Shown here: piece by piece, positions 6,881 to 12,149 of the stretch
Position numbering within the stretch: position 1 is the first letter of the stretch
How the letters are laid out: every line of letters starts with the position of its first letter
DNA from: Myxococcales bacterium
Lineage (GTDB): Bacteria; Myxococcota_C; UBA6777
DNA: 12,149 bases
Assembly: GCA_027005175.1 (NCBI GenBank)
Contig: JALTMC010000687.1
Location: 1-12,149 of the forward strand
Direction: 5' to 3'
Program-made: the position numbers and the translations under genes
The notes under the pieces: model-generated
The model's database searches: none
Seen by the model: the letters and a program-made list of their open reading frames with translations, nothing else
Told to the model about the DNA's origin: nothing

Positions 6881-8560
6881 ATGTCGACACAAGATACCAA
6901 AAAAGTAATTTATTCTATGGTGGGTGTGAGCAAACACATCTATAACAAAGCCATCCTCAAAGATATCTACCTGTCCTACTTTTACGGTGCCAAGATCGGC
7001 GTGGTGGGTATGAATGGTTCGGGGAAAAGTACACTGCTTCGTATCATGGCAGGGGAAGATACCGAATACAACGGCGAAGTGGTCTTGTCAGACGGTTTTT
7101 CCATTGGTTATCTTCCCCAAGAACCCGAGCTTGATGCAACCAAGACGGTTCGTGAGATCGTAGGGGAAGGTGTCGCAGAGACCGAAGCCTTGCTCAAAGA
7201 GTTTGATGAGATCAATAATAAGTTCGGTGAAGAGATGACCGATGATGAGATGACAGCATTAATTGAGCGTCAGGGCGATGTTCAAGAAAAGATCGATCAT
7301 CTCAATGCCTGGGATCTGGACGCACAACTTGAAATGGCCATGGATGCTTTGCGTTGTCCACCGGGGGAAGCGGATGTGAGCGTCCTCTCGGGTGGTGAAA
7401 AACGCCGTGTCGCACTCTGTCGTTTGTTGTTGCAAAAGCCCGACATTCTCCTTCTTGACGAGCCCACCAATCATCTGGATGCAGAGACAGTTCAGTGGTT
7501 GGAGCATCATTTGCAGCAGTATCATGGAACTGTGATCGCGGTGACACACGATCGCTACTTTTTGAACAATGTGGCAGGCTGGATTCTGGAACTGAACAAT
7601 GGTGAAGGGATCCCTTGGAAAGGTAACTATGCTTCATGGTTAGAGCAAAAGCATCAACAACTGACCAAGAAAGACAAAGGTGTATCAGAGCAAATTAAAG
7701 CGTTGGCTCGGGAGCTGGAGTGGGTGCAAATGTCGCCCAAAAAACGCGCTGCGAAGGCCAAATCTCACTTGGATAACTACGAACTCCTCTTGAGCTCCGA
7801 CAACGAACAGCGTGCACGCAACAAGCTCTTTATTCCTCCTGGACCGCGTCTTGGAAAAACGGTGATTGAAGCGGAGCATATCTCCAAAGGGTACGGTGAT
7901 AGGCTTCTCTGTGAAGATATGAACTTTGCTTTGCCGCAAGGCGGTATTGTCGGCATTATCGGCCCGAACGGTGCAGGTAAAACAACATTGTTCAAGATGA
8001 TTACTGGCCAAGAACAACCGGACAGTGGCACTTTGAACATCGGTGAGACTGTGAAACTGGCCTATGTTGATCAGGAGCGTGCCCTCGATCCAGATTTAAC
8101 AGTCTGGGAGTCTATCTCGGGCGGTTCGGATCATATCTTATTGGGTAGCCAGGAGGTTAACTCGCGAGCTTATGTGTCGCGGTTTAACTTTGCAGGCCAG
8201 GCACAACAGAAGAAGGTTGGGGTCTTGTCGGGTGGTGAGCGCAATCGTGTTCACCTCGCTTGTATGTTAAAGGAACAGGCCAATGTCTTGCTCCTCGACG
8301 AGCCTACCAATGATCTGGATATCAATACCATTCGAGAGCTAGAGGAAGCCCTCAGCGATTATGCTGGTTGCGCTCTCATCATCAGCCACGATCGCTGGTT
8401 TTTGGATCGTATCGCCACTCATATCCTGGCCTTCGAAGGTGATAGTCAGGTGGTCTGGTTCTCGGGTAACTACTCCGAATACGAAGCCGATCGCAAAGCA
8501 CGCCTGGGCGTCGAAGCTGACCAACCTCGTCGTATCCGTTATCGTCAACTCACTCGTTAG
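6881..8560 (+). CDS. ettA: Energy-dependent translational throttle protein EttA (ABC-F)
   Basis: 559 residues, close to the 555 of E. coli EttA. This soluble ABC-F ATPase binds the ribosomal E site and gates entry into elongation according to the ATP/ADP ratio. It has two complete ATPase domains without membrane segments: Walker A GMNGSGKST (43-51), signature LSGGEKRR (169-176) and LLDEPTNHLD (191-200, catalytic Glu194); then GPNGAGKTT (361-369), LSGGERNR (449-456) and LLDEPTNDLD (471-480, Glu474). The insertion at about 95-145 corresponds to the arm that contacts the ribosome, and 255-325 is the basic inter-domain linker. ATG 6881 was chosen because VIYSMVGVSK then aligns with known EttA starts; the ribosome site (GAGAG) is weak. 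A TTG at 6830 would add 17 unlike residues. The gene is monocistronic and divergent from the ATPase operon. Confidence 0.93.
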   Translation: MSTQDTKKVIYSMVGVSKHIYNKAILKDIYLSYFYGAKIGVVGMNGSGKSTLLRIMAGEDTEYNGEVVLSDGFSIGYLPQEPELDATKTVREIVGEGVAETEALLKEFDEINNKFGEEMTDDEMTALIERQGDVQEKIDHLNAWDLDAQLEMAMDALRCPPGEADVSVLSGGEKRRVALCRLLLQKPDILLLDEPTNHLDAETVQWLEHHLQQYHGTVIAVTHDRYFLNNVAGWILELNNGEGIPWKGNYASWLEQKHQQLTKKDKGVSEQIKALARELEWVQMSPKKRAAKAKSHLDNYELLLSSDNEQRARNKLFIPPGPRLGKTVIEAEHISKGYGDRLLCEDMNFALPQGGIVGIIGPNGAGKTTLFKMITGQEQPDSGTLNIGETVKLAYVDQERALDPDLTVWESISGGSDHILLGSQEVNSRAYVSRFNFAGQAQQKKVGVLSGGERNRVHLACMLKEQANVLLLDEPTNDLDINTIRELEEALSDYAGCALIISHDRWFLDRIATHILAFEGDSQVVWFSGNYSEYEADRKARLGVEADQPRRIRYRQLTR

Positions 8561-8562
8561 AG

Positions 8563-8609
8563 GGAACGATGCCTACGTAGCGTAAGATTTCGTTCCTGTC
8601 TTGAACGAT
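8563..8609 (+). other. Mutually exclusive stem arms after the ettA stop
   Basis: GGAACGA (8563-8569) pairs perfectly with TCGTTCC (8590-8596), enclosing CTACGTAG (8573-8580). CGTTC within the second arm can pair instead with GAACG (8603-8607). The arrangement resembles an attenuator, but it sits in a 3' untranslated region, so mRNA stability is the likelier role. No T run follows. Confidence 0.3.
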
Positions 8610-8717
8610 AATCTCAAAACCAAAAAACTATAACATTCAAACACCAATCCTCAGCCCCTTGCCTCAATGCCTTGCCGAAAGATATGTGCTCGTGAACCCA
8701 GTATTGATTTCTTTTGG

Positions 8718-8741
8718 GTGGCAGTGCCTGCTACTTTTTTT
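8718..8741 (+). terminator. Intrinsic terminator after ettA
   Basis: The stem GTGGCA / TGCTAC (six pairs including one G-U in RNA) with loop GTGCC is followed directly by seven Ts. It lies about 160 bases after the ettA stop and before the next promoter, so it should separate the two transcription units. Confidence 0.55.
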
Positions 8742-8786
8742 GCCGTCACTCCCTCTTTTTTTTCCGTAGGTTAAGCCCCCTCCTGA

Positions 8787-8815
8787 TTGACGGATTTACG
8801 GAAATCCGTTACAGT
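8787..8815 (+). promoter_or_regulatory. Predicted promoter with palindromic operator as spacer
   Basis: The -35 is TTGACG (8787-8792, five of six consensus) and the -10 is TACAGT (8810-8815, four of six), with a 17-base spacer. The palindrome ACGGATTT-ACGG-AAATCCGT spans 8790-8809 and fills the spacer exactly. The M1 peptidase start is about 55 bases downstream. A regulator bound here would either block RNA polymerase or, MerR-style, realign the two boxes. Confidence 0.5.
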
Positions 8816-8871
8816 GCGATACCGAGCATCGCTTTGACAGGTGCTTCGTTCGAAACTTTGCAGGGCTGGGC

Positions 8872-10341
8872 ATGCGTGTCACATTGTTAACTACATTCCC
8901 CAAAATACATTCACGGTATGTATGGATTGTCAGTGGTCTGTTGATCTTGTGGTCCTTTTGTATGCATCGGGCTCACTCCAAAAAGGAGAGTCTTGCCGTT
9001 GCTGTGCTGCCCCCTTCTTTCCAGGCATCAGGGGATGATGCTCCCGGTATGAATATTGTACCGATTGATATCCAGCATCTCACGGTGCAGTACTCCATTC
9101 ATTGCGATACAAACCAAGCGACAGCGACAGCTCATGTTGTCTTTGTTCCTGCTGGCAATGGTTATCCGATGTTTGACCTTGTCTCTCCTGCGATTCAGAA
9201 GGTGACACTCAATGGAACCTCTCTCAAGCCCTCTTCCTTGATAGAGATGAAGGACCCTGGCTCCCAAACTCGATTTTTGGTGCTGACCAAGAATGTCACT
9301 GGAGCGAAGCGTTATCGTATGACGCTACAGTACCAAGTGAAAAAGAAACTCATTCGGTTTAATCAATCCAAACGAGTTCGGAACTTCTTTTTTTGGATGA
9401 CTGACAATGAGGGGAGAGAGCGACGATTTCTGGAGCAGTATGCACCTGCGAACTTTGAAGGGGATCAGTTTCGATTGTGGCTTACGGTCCAACTGCATGA
9501 TTGTCGTGGACCACACTATGTTGTCTCCAACGCGGGAAAGACTGTCGAGCAGGTGAAACATACAAAATGGGTGATGCGCTTTCCTTCGTACTACAACTCT
9601 TCTTCCCCGTTTTTTCACTTATTCTCAGCCAAACATCGTTTTTCGAAATTTACGGTACCTTCCGGTAATAGAGAGATCCCTGTTCTTGTGTATGGAAAGA
9701 AAAAATGGATTGTGGCCAACGCGACCCGAAGAATCAAACGCTACTTCAGGCTTTATGAGAAGAGGTTTGGGCACTATTCTCATACGAACCTTGTGGTGCG
9801 TGTGTTTGGTCGCAAGCGTTATCGACACAGTATGGAGTATGCTGGAGCCATTGTGGCGACTCATCTGGGAGCGTTGCGACATGAGATGTCACACATGTGG
9901 TTTGGTCGAGGAGTCTTTCCTGCGAATGGAAATGCGGGCTGGCTTGATGAAGCTGTAGCAACCTGGTCTGAATGCAACTTCTGCTCTTTTGAATACCTGC
10001 GACGAAAGAAGAAGTTGAGAAGGGTTCGCACATACAGAGACCCCTCAAGAACACTGACCTGTGGCTCCAACTACCGTCGAACTACGATCTGGAATTCCTA
10101 CAAGTACGGTATGCGGGCCTTGGTTGAAATGGATTACATCCTACGGCGAAGAGGTCAGCCGGGTATGCTCCACCTGCTTAAAGTATTTTACCAACGTTAT
10201 CGACGACGGGTTGTGACTGCGGAAGAAATCTATCGGTTCTTTTGGAAACAGATACCTCTACGCCGGTACTTCCGGCGATTCGTGATGGGGAGTCGTAGTT
10301 ATCGTCAGTGTTTTCATAGACCTCCACAGAAAAAACTTTGA
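8872..10341 (+). CDS. Exported M1-family (gluzincin) metallopeptidase, short form
   Basis: 489 residues. The N-terminal hydrophobic stretch (YVWIVSGLLILWSFC, 16-30) is a signal or anchor, so the enzyme should act outside the cytoplasm. The catalytic signature is clear: HEMSHMWFG (His337, Glu338, His341) and WLDEA with Glu360, the third zinc ligand 19 residues after the second His. HSMEYAGAI (319-327) is the counterpart of the GAMEN exopeptidase motif (Glu322 binds the substrate amino group). Y410-K-Y-G matches the YxKG motif that carries the transition-state tyrosine. It lacks the long C-terminal helical domain of classical M1 aminopeptidases, as other short bacterial members do. The protein is unusually rich in Arg/Lys. 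ATG 8872 follows AGGG at a usable distance. An aminopeptidase role is likely, but the substrate is unknown. Confidence 0.8.
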   Translation: MRVTLLTTFPKIHSRYVWIVSGLLILWSFCMHRAHSKKESLAVAVLPPSFQASGDDAPGMNIVPIDIQHLTVQYSIHCDTNQATATAHVVFVPAGNGYPMFDLVSPAIQKVTLNGTSLKPSSLIEMKDPGSQTRFLVLTKNVTGAKRYRMTLQYQVKKKLIRFNQSKRVRNFFFWMTDNEGRERRFLEQYAPANFEGDQFRLWLTVQLHDCRGPHYVVSNAGKTVEQVKHTKWVMRFPSYYNSSSPFFHLFSAKHRFSKFTVPSGNREIPVLVYGKKKWIVANATRRIKRYFRLYEKRFGHYSHTNLVVRVFGRKRYRHSMEYAGAIVATHLGALRHEMSHMWFGRGVFPANGNAGWLDEAVATWSECNFCSFEYLRRKKKLRRVRTYRDPSRTLTCGSNYRRTTIWNSYKYGMRALVEMDYILRRRGQPGMLHLLKVFYQRYRRRVVTAEEIYRFFWKQIPLRRYFRRFVMGSRSYRQCFHRPPQKKL

Positions 10342-10605
10342 CAGCAGCCTCCTCTCTAAGTAATGTACCGCTTGCAATGAGACTTGGAGCGCAATCGGCG
10401 ACTTAATTCCTCTTGGGGGCCCATGGTTTTCTTTCAGGGTCCCATGGCTTCTTTGTTGCTCTGCTCAAAGACATCGTTTTGTTGCTGTATACTCATCCTT
10501 TGTCTGCTGCGCTTACACGGCTCTTCATCTCTTGGTATGGCTTCTTGGCTTGATTGAAATGAGCGCTACTCTGTTCTTTTTCCTCAACACACGGTTTCAC
10601 GCGAA
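10342..10605. other. Spacer between the two peptidase genes
   Basis: 264 bases without a recognised gene. A near-duplicate of about 15 bases beginning CCCATGG lies at 10420-10434 and 10441-10454. TATACT at 10488-10493 could be a -10 box for the next gene, but no good -35 sits at the right distance. No intrinsic terminator is seen after the M1 gene. Confidence 0.35.
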
Positions 10606-11247
10606 ATGACATACGGCTTCCTACTTGTAATCCTTCTGGGCGCAATGGGTTCAAATCCTTCTCCCGTGTTACCCTCTCAACCACCTCATCATCCTCTTTC
10701 AACATTGACAAGCCGTGAGGTTGGTTCTTGGGAGGCACGCTGGGCGAGAGAGGCACCTCATCCGCACAATCTGTATTTCAAGAATTTCTTCTCCGCGAAG
10801 CCAAGTGAGAGACTTTATCGTCGTGTTTTGCACACTCTTCGCCTGCTTGTCAAAGGTCTAGAGGGGCAGCCGATAGGCATTCAAAAAGTTCTCAATGCCT
10901 ATCGACACCCTGCGTATAATCGGAGAATTGGAGGAGATCGCCACTCCTATCATATCCGAGGCAAGGCCATCGATTTCTTGCCTTCTCGCAGCTTGAGTCG
11001 AGTCAAACCTTCTGTGATGGAAAGAGTGGGGCGCTCCCTCAACAAACAAGGCCTTCGGGTGATCTGGTATCCCTTCGCCTCTCTATACCGAGGGGGCGTT
11101 CATGTACAGATCGACCATCGAGCCCTCAAATATCGTAGGATCTTCTACCGCGGTCGTCGCGACAATGGATACTACAGCAGCTATCGTCAGGCCAAATACG
11201 CAAGGCCCAAACACAAACGAACCAAGCGTAAAACACACAAACATTGA
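10606..11247 (+). CDS. Exported M15-type (DUF882/YcbK-like) zinc peptidase
   Basis: 213 residues. The N-terminus (MTYGFLLVILLGAMGSNPSP) is a short secretion signal. The core VLNAYRHPAYNRRIGG (95-110), SYHIRGKAIDF (114-124) and GVHVQID (164-170) gives the M15 zinc triad His116, Asp123 and His166. Relatives cleave D-amino-acid peptide bonds in peptidoglycan, so a cell-wall hydrolase is likely. From about 170 to the end the protein becomes a K/R/Y/H-rich tail (KHKRTKRKTHKH), which might bind anionic polymers. ATG 10606 is preceded by no strong ribosome site, but the upstream frame is blocked by TGA 10555-10557 and has no better start. The last six codons lie in a tandem DNA repeat that continues past the stop, so the gene's 3' end has been duplicated. 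Confidence 0.8.
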   Translation: MTYGFLLVILLGAMGSNPSPVLPSQPPHHPLSTLTSREVGSWEARWAREAPHPHNLYFKNFFSAKPSERLYRRVLHTLRLLVKGLEGQPIGIQKVLNAYRHPAYNRRIGGDRHSYHIRGKAIDFLPSRSLSRVKPSVMERVGRSLNKQGLRVIWYPFASLYRGGVHVQIDHRALKYRRIFYRGRRDNGYYSSYRQAKYARPKHKRTKRKTHKH

Positions 11248-11400
11248 GTATTAGGGTGATGGAGCGATGCTGCGGCACTCCCAGATGTAGATGTTGCATA
11301 AAACACACAAACATTGAGTATTAGTGTCGCATAAAACACACAAACATTGAGTATTAGGGTGGTGGAGCGGTGCTGCGGCACTCCCAGATGTAGATGTCGC
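11229..11400. repeat. Tandem repeat of a convergent gene junction (70 / 33 / ~69 bases)
   Basis: A 26-base block starting TAAAACACACAAACATTG occurs three times, identically, at 11229-11254, 11299-11324 and 11332-11357. A second block of about 43 bases containing TGCTGCGGCACTCCCAGATG follows copies 1 and 3 (11255-11298, 11358-11400) and differs between them at several bases. Copy 2 has lost most of that block. On the plus strand each 26-base block encodes the M15 C-terminus KTHKH-stop. On the minus strand the second block encodes the WD40 C-terminus IYIWECRS with its stop. The unit is therefore the tail-to-tail junction of these two genes. Confidence 0.85.
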
Positions 11401-11548
11401 CTTTGGCATCACCCAATGCAGCCAAAGGCCGTCCGTGATTTTATGCGATCTGGTGGAGCCTCAGTGAGTTGCTACAACTCCATTGAGCGATAAGGACACA
11501 AAGTCCAAGGCAAACGGTTATCTGTAACACAATCCTACGAGCAGCCAT
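11354..11548 (-). pseudogene. Collapsed WD40 lipoprotein gene: signal peptide joined to last repeat
   Basis: ATG 11548 has GGGGAG 9 bases upstream and encodes MAARRIVLQITVCLGLCVLI then AQWSCSNSLRLHQIA, a plausible export or lipoprotein signal with a cysteine at residue 25, ending at TAA 11441-11443. The same frame continues without shift as NHGRPLAALGDAKGDIYIWE then CRSTAPPP and TAA 11354-11356, which is the final strand pair of a WD40 repeat. The start and the end of one gene are thus kept in frame, while the propeller between them is missing and a stop codon lies at or near the join. I read this as an internal deletion followed by decay. The first 35 codons could still be translated as a tiny exported peptide. 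The gene converges on the M15 gene through the repeat array. Confidence 0.55.
11399..11429. repeat. Inverted repeat GCCTTTGGC / GCCAAAGGC
   Basis: Perfect 9-base arms (11399-11407 and 11421-11429) around 13 bases, just outside the tandem array and inside the WD40 remnant. No T run follows on either strand. It may have promoted the rearrangements beside it, or it may act as a weak terminator for the convergent transcripts. Confidence 0.45.
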
Positions 11549-11816
11549 TCTTCTGTTCTCCCCAACCATCGAATCTTTCCAGTGGCTATTCTGTCTCAAA
11601 ATTCAAGATCTTGCAAGTGTGTCTTCTTCCATCTGTGCTTTCTTCACAGAGCGGCAGAGCCATCCTTGGGCCTTGCTGACCACTGTCAATCTTGTTTTTG
11701 ATTTTTATCAAGCTATACCTTTCTTTGTGATGTAACTTGTGTGGGTGTCTCTCTCTCATGAGTGGGGTCCGGGTTTTGTTTGGGTTAAGGTTTGCTTTCA
11801 AAAAGGAAAACTGGGT
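11549..11816. promoter_or_regulatory. Divergent spacer upstream of the phosphotransferase-like gene
   Basis: Plus strand: a weak promoter candidate, TTGTTT (11692-11697) and TATACC (11714-11719) with a 16-base spacer that contains TTGAT-TTTT-ATCAA. Minus strand: a perfect TTGACA (11684-11689 on the plus coordinates, reading leftward) could serve the WD40 remnant, but no clear -10 follows it. A minus-strand frame at 11586-11882 overlaps the next gene's start and is not protein-like. Confidence 0.3.
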
Positions 11817-12149
11817 ATGAGCAAAGTAGAGCATCCTTTTATGCCTCAAATTAATCGAGAGCATTTGGAGTCTTATCTTCAACAGCGTTGGTTTCCAGAT
11901 GCCAGAGTTTTGGACATCAAGCCATTGGGACAGCGTCTTCAGGGAGGATTAAAAGACTACGGATATGGGCGTCCTCTGCAAATCACCTTTACAAGCGGTG
12001 GGGAGGAGAGGAACTTGGTGTTGCGCACCATGTCTCCCGATCCTTTTGGGCATGAGCATCGGGCCGATCGAGCGAATGTGCTCTTGCAAGCGTACGATAC
12101 GTTTCACTCGATCCCTCAGCATATCAAGCCTCTTGATGTTGGGGCGTTT
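11817..12149 (+). CDS. Phosphotransferase-like protein, 5' part only
   Basis: 111 codons from ATG 11817 to the window edge, where the gene is cut. The start has AAAAGGAAAA about 10 bases upstream. The translation VLDIKPLGQRLQGGLKDYGYGRPLQITF, broken here as VLDIKPLGQRLQG and GLKDYGYGRPLQITF, followed by RNLVLRTM, FGHEHRADRANVLLQAYDTF and IKPLDVGAF, resembles the N-lobe of aminoglycoside-phosphotransferase/choline-kinase-like proteins: a beta-sheet with a VLR strand and a helix ending before the hinge. The catalytic HGD and DFG-like regions would lie beyond the window, so neither activity nor substrate can be judged. The assignment is by resemblance of the N-lobe only. Confidence 0.55.
   Translation, partial: MSKVEHPFMPQINREHLESYLQQRWFPDARVLDIKPLGQRLQGGLKDYGYGRPLQITFTSGGEERNLVLRTMSPDPFGHEHRADRANVLLQAYDTFHSIPQHIKPLDVGAF

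Larger units (their letters stand above)
8561..8871. other. Intergenic region between ettA and the M1 peptidase gene
   Basis: It contains, in order: alternative stem arms just after the ettA stop (8563-8609), an intrinsic terminator (8718-8741), a second T-rich run near 8754-8763 without a stem, and the promoter of the next gene (8787-8815). No additional gene is seen. Confidence 0.5.

Noticed and set aside
7259-8585. Several frames antisense or out of phase to ettA
   Set aside because: They are shadows of a strongly conserved coding sequence.
11229-11400. CRISPR-like array
   Set aside because: The copies are directly abutting or unequal in spacing, the sequence between copies is itself repeated, and no cas genes are present. 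The units encode gene 3' ends.
11399-11429. Integron attC site
   Set aside because: It is only a simple 9-base inverted repeat inside WD40 coding sequence. It has no attC core-site consensus, and no integrase is present.
11586-11882. Minus-strand 98-codon frame
   Set aside because: It runs antisense across the start and ribosome site of the phosphotransferase-like gene, and the translation has no protein-like features.

Overview
The window looks like chromosomal DNA from a deltaproteobacterium-type organism, with Myxococcota or Bradymonadota as the best guesses. This rests on a lipoprotein with a Kazal-like cysteine-rich segment and a D/A/G-rich linker ahead of NHL repeats, WD40-type remnants, and several secreted peptidases with basic tails. 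It is an inference, not a taxonomic assignment. Base composition is roughly balanced.

Layout. At the left edge is the 3' remnant of a DDE transposase. It runs directly into an apparently intact alkC-type DNA glycosylase gene (304-1425, +). From 1426 to about 2550 no intact gene is visible. The minus strand there holds decayed coding matter: a stretch with a protein-like translation (1757-2347) and, upstream of it, one recognisable WD40 repeat (2379-2549). Next come an NHL-repeat lipoprotein (2626-4044, +) and, tail to tail with it, a two-gene minus-strand operon. That operon has a 68-residue helical protein (6308-6514) and a 743-residue Rad50/SbcC-like ATPase with a CPxC zinc hook (4075-6306). 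Divergent from the operon is the ABC-F translation factor ettA (6881-8560, +), followed by an intrinsic terminator.

The right part holds two exported zinc peptidases on the plus strand. One is a short M1-type metallopeptidase (8872-10341) whose predicted promoter has a perfect palindrome as its spacer. The other is an M15-type peptidase (10606-11247) with a highly basic tail. The M15 stop codon lies in a tandem array (11229-11400). The array's unit is the junction between the 3' end of this gene and the 3' end of a convergent WD40 gene. Only the start (a lipoprotein-like signal) and the last repeat of that WD40 gene survive (11354-11548, -). The window ends inside a phosphotransferase-like gene (11817 onward, +).

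How the genes relate. AlkC and the Rad50-like ATPase point to DNA repair or genome maintenance, EttA to energy-dependent gating of translation, and the NHL lipoprotein, M1 and M15 proteins to the cell envelope. Apart from the ATPase operon, the genes appear to be separate transcription units. No complete known defence system, CRISPR array, tRNA or rRNA was recognised. The most unusual items are the nuclease-less zinc-hook ATPase operon, the palindrome inside the M1 promoter, and the amplified convergent gene junction next to a collapsed WD40 gene.
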